64,000 nucleotides of DNA from the NCBI RefSeq assembly GCF_902499135.1, contig NZ_CABVPR010000024.1:20473-84472 (forward strand), given 5' to 3'. Every line of letters starts with the position of its first letter. The first letter of the stretch is position 1. This document shows, in pieces, positions 59,502 to 64,000 of this stretch. The notes under the pieces were generated by a model. The model did not search any database, was not told where the DNA came from, and saw only the letters and a list, made by a program, of their open reading frames with translations. Source of the stretch: Burkholderia dolosa (lineage in GTDB: Bacteria > Pseudomonadota > Gammaproteobacteria > Burkholderiales > Burkholderiaceae). The translations under genes were made by a program, and so were the position numbers.

Positions 59502-60386
59502 CTACAGCTCGACGCTCGACAGCGCCGGTTCGAGGGCCGCCTTCGGCAGCTTCGCGCGCCGCTCGGGCGGCAGCGCCTGCAATGCGCGGCGCCCGCGCAG
59601 CCCCAGGAAATATTCGTGGATGAACGGATGGTCGACGTTCGCGGCCTCCTCGACCGGCGCGGCGACGAGCACCTTGCGGTCGGCCAGCACCGCGACGCGC
59701 GTCGACAGCGCGACCATCGTGTCCAGGTCGTGCGTGACCATCACGACCGTCAGCCCGAGCGTGCGGTGCAGCGTCGCGATCAGTTCGACGAATTCGTCGG
59801 ACGCCTGCGGATCGAGGCCGGCCGTCGGCTCGTCGAGGAACAGCAGCTCGGGCTCGAGCGCGATCGCGCGCGCGATGCCGACCCGCTTGACCATCCCGCC
59901 CGACAGCGCCGCCGGCATCTTCGACGCGTGCTTGCACGGCAGTCCGACCATCTCGAGCTTCAGCATCACGATGTCGTGCAGCAGGTCGGGCGGCACGCGG
60001 CCGAGCTCGCGCAGCGGCTGCGCGACGTTGTCGAACACCGACATCGACGAGAACAGCGCGCCGTGCTGAAACAGCATCCCGGAGCGCGTGCGCATCATCC
60101 GCGCGCTCGCTGCGTCGATCGTCGACGTGTCCTGCCCGAACACCTTGATCGTGCCCGACGTCGGCCGCTCGAGACCGAGAATCTGCCGCACGAGCGTCGT
60201 CTTGCCCGAGCCCGAGCCGCCGACGAGCGACACGATCTCGCCGCGCCGCACGTCGAAGTCGAGCTTCTGATGGACGATGTTGCGCCCGTAGCGCTTCGTC
60301 AGGTTGCGCACCTCGATCACGAGGTCGTCGTGCCGGCGCGCTGCGGCCGCCGCGGCATCGGCCGGCGATTCTGTCGACGCGTTCAT
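59502..60386 (-). CDS. mlaF: MCE-type transporter ATPase (MlaF family)
   Basis: Cytosolic ABC ATPase, 294 residues. Walker A in GGSGSGKTT, Q-loop near LFQHGALFSSMSVFDNV (a MlaF-like sequence), signature LSGGMVKRVGIARAI, Walker B LLFLDEPTAGLDPQAS. An N-terminal Ala-rich lead of about 17 residues and a C-terminal tail of about 30 residues (YFLGLRGRRALQALPPE) extend it. It overlaps mlaE by 4 nt (ATGA), typical of coupled subunits. Confidence 0.94.
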   Translation of the reverse strand: MNASTESPADAAAAAARRHDDLVIEVRNLTKRYGRNIVHQKLDFDVRRGEIVSLVGGSGSGKTTLVRQILGLERPTSGTIKVFGQDTSTIDAASARMMRTRSGMLFQHGALFSSMSVFDNVAQPLRELGRVPPDLLHDIVMLKLEMVGLPCKHASKMPAALSGGMVKRVGIARAIALEPELLFLDEPTAGLDPQASDEFVELIATLHRTLGLTVVMVTHDLDTMVALSTRVAVLADRKVLVAAPVEEAANVDHPFIHEYFLGLRGRRALQALPPERRAKLPKAALEPALSSVEL

Positions 60387-61540
60387 CCGAGCCCCACGTT
60401 CTGGAACAGGATCGCGAACACCGCGTCGGCCAGGATCACGACCGTGATCGACGTGACGACCGACGTCGTCGTGCCTTCGCCGAGGCTCTGCGAGTTCGCC
60501 TTGATCCGGAAGCCGAAATGGCATGCGACCAGCGCGATCAGCATGCCGAACACGACGCCCTTGCCGAGCCCGATGTACAGGTTCGCGATCGGCACGACGC
60601 CCGGCAGCGAGCGCACGAAATAGTTGACGTCGATCCCGAGCACCATCTTCGCGGCGAGCGCGCCGCCGGTGAGCGCGACGATGTTGGTCCACATCACGAG
60701 CAGCGGCATCGCGACGCCGAGCGCGAGCACGCGCGGCAGGATCAGCCGCAGCCCGTGCGGGATGCCCATCACGCGCATCGCGTCGAGTTCCTCGGTCACG
60801 CGCATCACGCCGATCTGCGCGGTGATCGCCGAGCCCGAGCGGCCCGCGACGAGGATCGCGGACAGCACGGGGCCGAGCTCGCGGATCACCGACAGCCCGA
60901 GAATGTTCACGATATAGCGGTTCGCGCCGAACATCTGCAGCTGCTGCGCGGACAGGTAGCTGAGCACGATGCCGATCAGGAACGCGACGAGCGCGGTGAT
61001 CGGCAGCGCCTGCGCGCCGGCGCTGTAGACGTTCGCGGACGTTTCCTTCCACGGCATCGTCTGCGGGCGGCGCAGCACCGACAGTGCGTCGAGGATCACG
61101 CGGCCGAACATCGCGATGCCGCCGTACAGGTGCTCGCCGAACGCGAAGATCGACTGGCCGAGGCGCGTGACCGGATCGATGCGCACGACGCGCTCGGGCG
61201 CCTCGCGCTGGCTGTCCAGCCGTTCGATGCGTTCGAAGATCGTGCGCTGCGTGGCGCTCAGCGCGACGCCGGGCGGCAGCTTGCGGCCCCACACGCGCCA
61301 CAGCGCCTGGCCGCCGACGTGATCGAGCCGCTCGATGCCCGACAGGTCCCACTCGCTCACGCGGCCGGCCGCGATGCCGGCGACGCGGCGCGCCGCCGCG
61401 CCGCGATTGCGCGCGAGCGCGAGCGCCGTCCACTGGCCGGACAGGCGCACGATCTGGCCCTGGCTGCCGGTGTCGACCGACAGGCCCGGTGGAGTCTCGA
61501 AGTCCAAGGCGGGTGGTTTGCAAAAGGATGAAGCGGCCAT
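60383..61540 (-). CDS. mlaE: MCE-type transporter permease with N-terminal STAS-like region
   Basis: Inner-membrane permease, 385 residues. The C-terminal half is a MlaE permease: GLSVIRELGPVLSAILVAGRSGSAITAQIG, the elbow-helix region, MVLGIDVNYF, KGVVFGMLIALVACHFGF. The N-terminal 120 residues (IVRLSGQWTALALARN ... EWDLSGIERLDHVGGQALWRVWG) look like a STAS domain, the fold of MlaB in E. coli. So the MlaB-type partner appears to be fused here. First gene of the operon; 249 nt separate it from the divergent nucleotidase. Confidence 0.92.
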   Translation of the reverse strand: MAASSFCKPPALDFETPPGLSVDTGSQGQIVRLSGQWTALALARNRGAAARRVAGIAAGRVSEWDLSGIERLDHVGGQALWRVWGRKLPPGVALSATQRTIFERIERLDSQREAPERVVRIDPVTRLGQSIFAFGEHLYGGIAMFGRVILDALSVLRRPQTMPWKETSANVYSAGAQALPITALVAFLIGIVLSYLSAQQLQMFGANRYIVNILGLSVIRELGPVLSAILVAGRSGSAITAQIGVMRVTEELDAMRVMGIPHGLRLILPRVLALGVAMPLLVMWTNIVALTGGALAAKMVLGIDVNYFVRSLPGVVPIANLYIGLGKGVVFGMLIALVACHFGFRIKANSQSLGEGTTTSVVTSITVVILADAVFAILFQNVGLG

Positions 61541-61790
61541 TGTAGCGAACCGCCCGTCGCCGCGATGCGAGGATTTCCCGCGCGGCAGCGCAGCGGCGCC
61601 GGCCGCCGAAACGCCGGGGCGGTACGCGGCCGCGCGCGCGGACCGCCGGCCGGGCCGCGTCGGCGCCTTTCATTCTTCCGTCACGTTTCCTTTCGATACT
61701 CTCACGCGCCGCCCGTCAGGCCGTCGGCGCGCCGCCGATGCGCTGCCTACGCCGCCATCGGCCATGACAAAACCCCGAACAGGACATCCG

Positions 61791-63860
61791 ATGCGTCTAC
61801 CCCTGCCTTCCCGCCGTCGCGCGCCGGCCGCCGCCGCGCTCGCGAGCCTCGCGTTCTTGCTCGCCGGCTGCAACGGCGACGACGTGAGCGCGCCGCCGTC
61901 TTCGCAGAACGCGGCGCAGGCGCCCGCCGGCACGACCGCCACGCTCGCGCTGCTCGAAACGACCGACCTGCACACCAACGTGCTGTCGTACGACTACTTC
62001 AAGCTCGCGGCCGACCAGTCGCTCGGCTTCGAGCGCGTGTCGACGCTGATCGCGCAGGCGCGCGCGCAGTATCCGAACACGCTGCTGCTCGACAACGGCG
62101 ACACGATCCAGGGCACCGCGCTGTCGGACTACCAGGCGCTCGTGAAGCCGATCGGCTGCGATCAGACGCTCGCGATCTACAAGGTGATGAACGCCGCGAA
62201 ATTCGACGGCGGCGGCATCGGCAACCACGAGTTCAACTACGGGCTGCCGTACCTGTCGCAGGTGACCGGCAACACGTTCGACGTCGACGGGCTGCCGGCG
62301 CCCGCGCAGCAGAAGAAGTGCGCGGGCCCGAACTTTCCGCAGGTGCTCGCGAACGTGATCAGCGCGAAGACCAACGCACCGCTGTTCGCGCCGTACACGA
62401 TCCTGACCCGCACCGTGACGGCGACCGCGCCCGACGGCACGACGGTCAGCGCGCCGGTGAAGATCGGGATCATCGGCTTCACGCCGCCCGCGATCATGAA
62501 CTGGGACAAGCGCTGGCTCGACGGCAAGGTCTATACGACCGGTCTGAAGGAAACGGCCGAGAAGTACATCCCGGAAATGCGCGCGAAGGGCGCCGATCTC
62601 GTCGTCGCGATCTCGCACGGCGGTCTCGACAATTCCGCGTATTCGCCGACGATGGAGAACGGCAGCTGGTGGCTGTCGACCGTGCCGGGCATCGACGCGA
62701 TGCTGATCGGCCACTCGCACCAGGTATTCCCGGACGCGGCGAGCACCGTGCCGCAGTTCAACCTGCCGGGCGTCGACAAGGTCAAGGGCACCGTGAACGG
62801 CGTGCCGACCGTGATGGCCAACTACTGGGGCAAGCACCTCGGTGTGATCAAGCTCGGCCTGAAGTTCGACGGCACGCGCTGGAACGTCGACAAGTCGCAG
62901 ACGACCGTCGAGGCGCGGCCGATCCAGAACGCCGACAAGACCTACGTCGCCGCCGATCCGTCGGTATCCGCGGCGATCGCCGCCGAACACCAGGCGACGA
63001 TCGACTACGTGAAGACGCCGATCGGCTCGACCGACTACCGGATGAACTCGTACTTCGCGGACGTCGGCGACCCGGGCGCGATCCAGATCGTCAACGACGC
63101 GCAGGCCGACTACGTCGCGCGCTACGTGCAGGCGAACCTGCCGCAATACGCGTCGCTGCCGGTGCTGTCGGTCAGCGCGCCGTTCAAGAGCGGATTCGGC
63201 GGCGGCAGCGACTACACCGACGTCGCGCCGGGCGCGCTCGCGATCAACAACGCGGCCGACCTGTACCTGTATCCGAACACCGTGTACGCGGTGAAGGTGA
63301 GCGGCACCGACGTGAAGAACTGGCTCGAGACGGCCGCGAAGCGCTTCAACACGATCGATCCGACCAAGGCGACCGTGCAGCCGCTCGTCAGCAGCTTCCC
63401 CGGCTACAACTTCGACATGTTCACGTCGGCCGATCTGACGTACGAGATCGACGTCACGCAGCCGGTCGGCAGCCGGATCAGGAATCTCACGTACAAGGGC
63501 GCGCCGATCGACCCGAACGCGCAGTTCATCGTCGCGACGAACAACTACCGCGCGAGCGGCGGCGGCAACTTCCCGGGCCTCGACGGCAGCAAGACGATCT
63601 TCGCGTCGCCGGACGCGAACCGCGACGTGCTGATCGCGTACATCAAGCAGCGCGGCACGATCACGCGCGCGGCCGACGGTTCGCACCGCAGCTGGCGCTT
63701 CACGAAGCTCGCGAGCTCGGTCGCGCACGTGCGGTTCTCGTCGGCGCCGAACCGGCTCGCGGACGCGGCCGCGGCCGGCCTGACCGGCATCACACAGGTC
63801 GCGGCCGACGACGGTTCGGGCAAGAATCTCGCGATCTACGAGATCGACCTCACGCAATGA
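61791..63860 (+). CDS. Bifunctional metallophosphatase/5'-nucleotidase, lipoprotein
   Basis: Periplasmic, lipid-anchored nucleotidase of the CpdB/UshA kind, 689 residues. Lipobox LLAGC (Cys27). Metal-binding motifs: TTDLHTN, DNGDTIQG, GNHEFNYG, SHGGLD and GHSHQVF. The C-terminal substrate domain carries NNYRASGGGNFPGL and the YPNTVYAVKVSG segment, closer to the 2',3'-cyclic phosphodiesterase/3'-nucleotidase type. AGGA lies six bases before the ATG. The next gene overlaps its stop (ATGA). Confidence 0.93.
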   Translation: MRLPLPSRRRAPAAAALASLAFLLAGCNGDDVSAPPSSQNAAQAPAGTTATLALLETTDLHTNVLSYDYFKLAADQSLGFERVSTLIAQARAQYPNTLLLDNGDTIQGTALSDYQALVKPIGCDQTLAIYKVMNAAKFDGGGIGNHEFNYGLPYLSQVTGNTFDVDGLPAPAQQKKCAGPNFPQVLANVISAKTNAPLFAPYTILTRTVTATAPDGTTVSAPVKIGIIGFTPPAIMNWDKRWLDGKVYTTGLKETAEKYIPEMRAKGADLVVAISHGGLDNSAYSPTMENGSWWLSTVPGIDAMLIGHSHQVFPDAASTVPQFNLPGVDKVKGTVNGVPTVMANYWGKHLGVIKLGLKFDGTRWNVDKSQTTVEARPIQNADKTYVAADPSVSAAIAAEHQATIDYVKTPIGSTDYRMNSYFADVGDPGAIQIVNDAQADYVARYVQANLPQYASLPVLSVSAPFKSGFGGGSDYTDVAPGALAINNAADLYLYPNTVYAVKVSGTDVKNWLETAAKRFNTIDPTKATVQPLVSSFPGYNFDMFTSADLTYEIDVTQPVGSRIRNLTYKGAPIDPNAQFIVATNNYRASGGGNFPGLDGSKTIFASPDANRDVLIAYIKQRGTITRAADGSHRSWRFTKLASSVAHVRFSSAPNRLADAAAAGLTGITQVAADDGSGKNLAIYEIDLTQ

Positions 63861-64000
63861 CGGCCAGACAAGCGACACAACCGGTCCGGACGATGCGGCC
63901 GGCCGAGTCCGGCGTCGCGGCCGCCGCGCGGCGCGTGCTCCGTGCCCGGCTCCCGCCGGCCGCGCTGCTCGCAGCGGCGGCCGCGATCGTCGCCGCGTTC
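63857..64000 (+). CDS. Start of a coupled gene of unknown identity (truncated)
   Basis: ATG at 63857 overlaps the nucleotidase stop as ATGA, so the two are translationally coupled. Only 48 codons are visible. They encode a polar, Arg-rich lead (MTARQATQPVRTMRPAE) and the start of an Ala-rich hydrophobic stretch (LLAAAAAIVAAF), suggesting a membrane anchor or signal. No family can be assigned from this much. Confidence 0.65.
   Translation, partial: MTARQATQPVRTMRPAESGVAAAARRVLRARLPPAALLAAAAAIVAAF

Noticed and set aside
61539-61544. TACAAT on the minus strand at the mlaE start as a -10 box
   Set aside because: It overlaps the ATG itself, so a transcript from it would begin inside the gene. 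It would only make sense if translation starts further downstream, for which there is no clear codon with a ribosome binding site.

Overview
The window is a stretch of GC-rich, densely coding chromosome from a betaproteobacterium, most likely Burkholderia. The evidence is the aa3 oxidase cluster whose subunit II carries both a cytochrome c and an OmpA-like domain, the neighbourhood of dacA/dat/ybeD/lipB/lipA, the ManX-type PTS remnant beside gshA/gshB, and glnK-amtB with a UbiK gene next to it. The genus is an inference from gene content and base composition. I see no phage, transposon, CRISPR array, tRNA or rRNA. It reads as core genome, and I did not find an obviously new multi-gene system.

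Layout. 1-1.66 kb: start of a chemoreceptor gene running off the left edge, then a YciI-like protein. 1.8-12.2 kb: cytochrome c oxidase locus on the minus strand in two blocks, coxB-ctaD-small protein-ctaG-DUF2970-coxC (closed by a bidirectional terminator) and surf1-SCO-like-ctaA-ctaB-sco, with a small twin-membrane protein gene divergent from surf1 and a DUF2244 gene upstream of coxB. 12.4-21.3 kb: housekeeping genes (BioC-like methyltransferase, comF, trmL, macrodomain hydrolase, gpsA, secB, grxC, rhodanese, gpmA, ctpA, moeB-like). 21.4-26.7 kb: ptsI, ptsH, a lone mannose-type IIA, gshB and gshA. 26.9-31.3 kb: amtB and glnK with a good sigma-54 promoter, ubiK and the comM-family ATPase. 31.3-32.9 kb: a noncoding segment with DnaA-box-like sequences, a lipoprotein and a TlpA-like thioredoxin. 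33.0-38.1 kb: dctA-dctB-dctD C4-dicarboxylate uptake operon with a sigma-54 promoter candidate, so the operon appears to be controlled by its own regulator. 38.2-45.9 kb: two acyl-CoA dehydrogenases and a FadB-like enzyme, divergent from a LysR regulator and a gamma-glutamyltransferase. 46.0-48.8 kb: taurine/sulfonate-type ABC transporter. 49.1-54.9 kb: lipA-lipB, DUF2917 and its divergent LysR, ybeD, dat, dacA-type carboxypeptidase. 55.5-61.5 kb: an MCE-type lipid transport operon (mlaE with N-terminal STAS-like region, mlaF, mlaD, auxiliary lipoprotein) continuing into VanZ, a thioredoxin-like ferredoxin and an alpha/beta hydrolase. 61.8-64.0 kb: a lipoprotein 5'-nucleotidase and the first codons of a coupled gene.

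The most useful second-look items are the three-module CoxB, two sigma-54 promoters with flanking palindromes, the cluster of DnaA boxes in a convergent intergenic region, the MCE operon that lacks an obvious periplasmic MlaC, and the PTS chain without a permease. All functional calls come from reading protein motifs and context; no database search was run.
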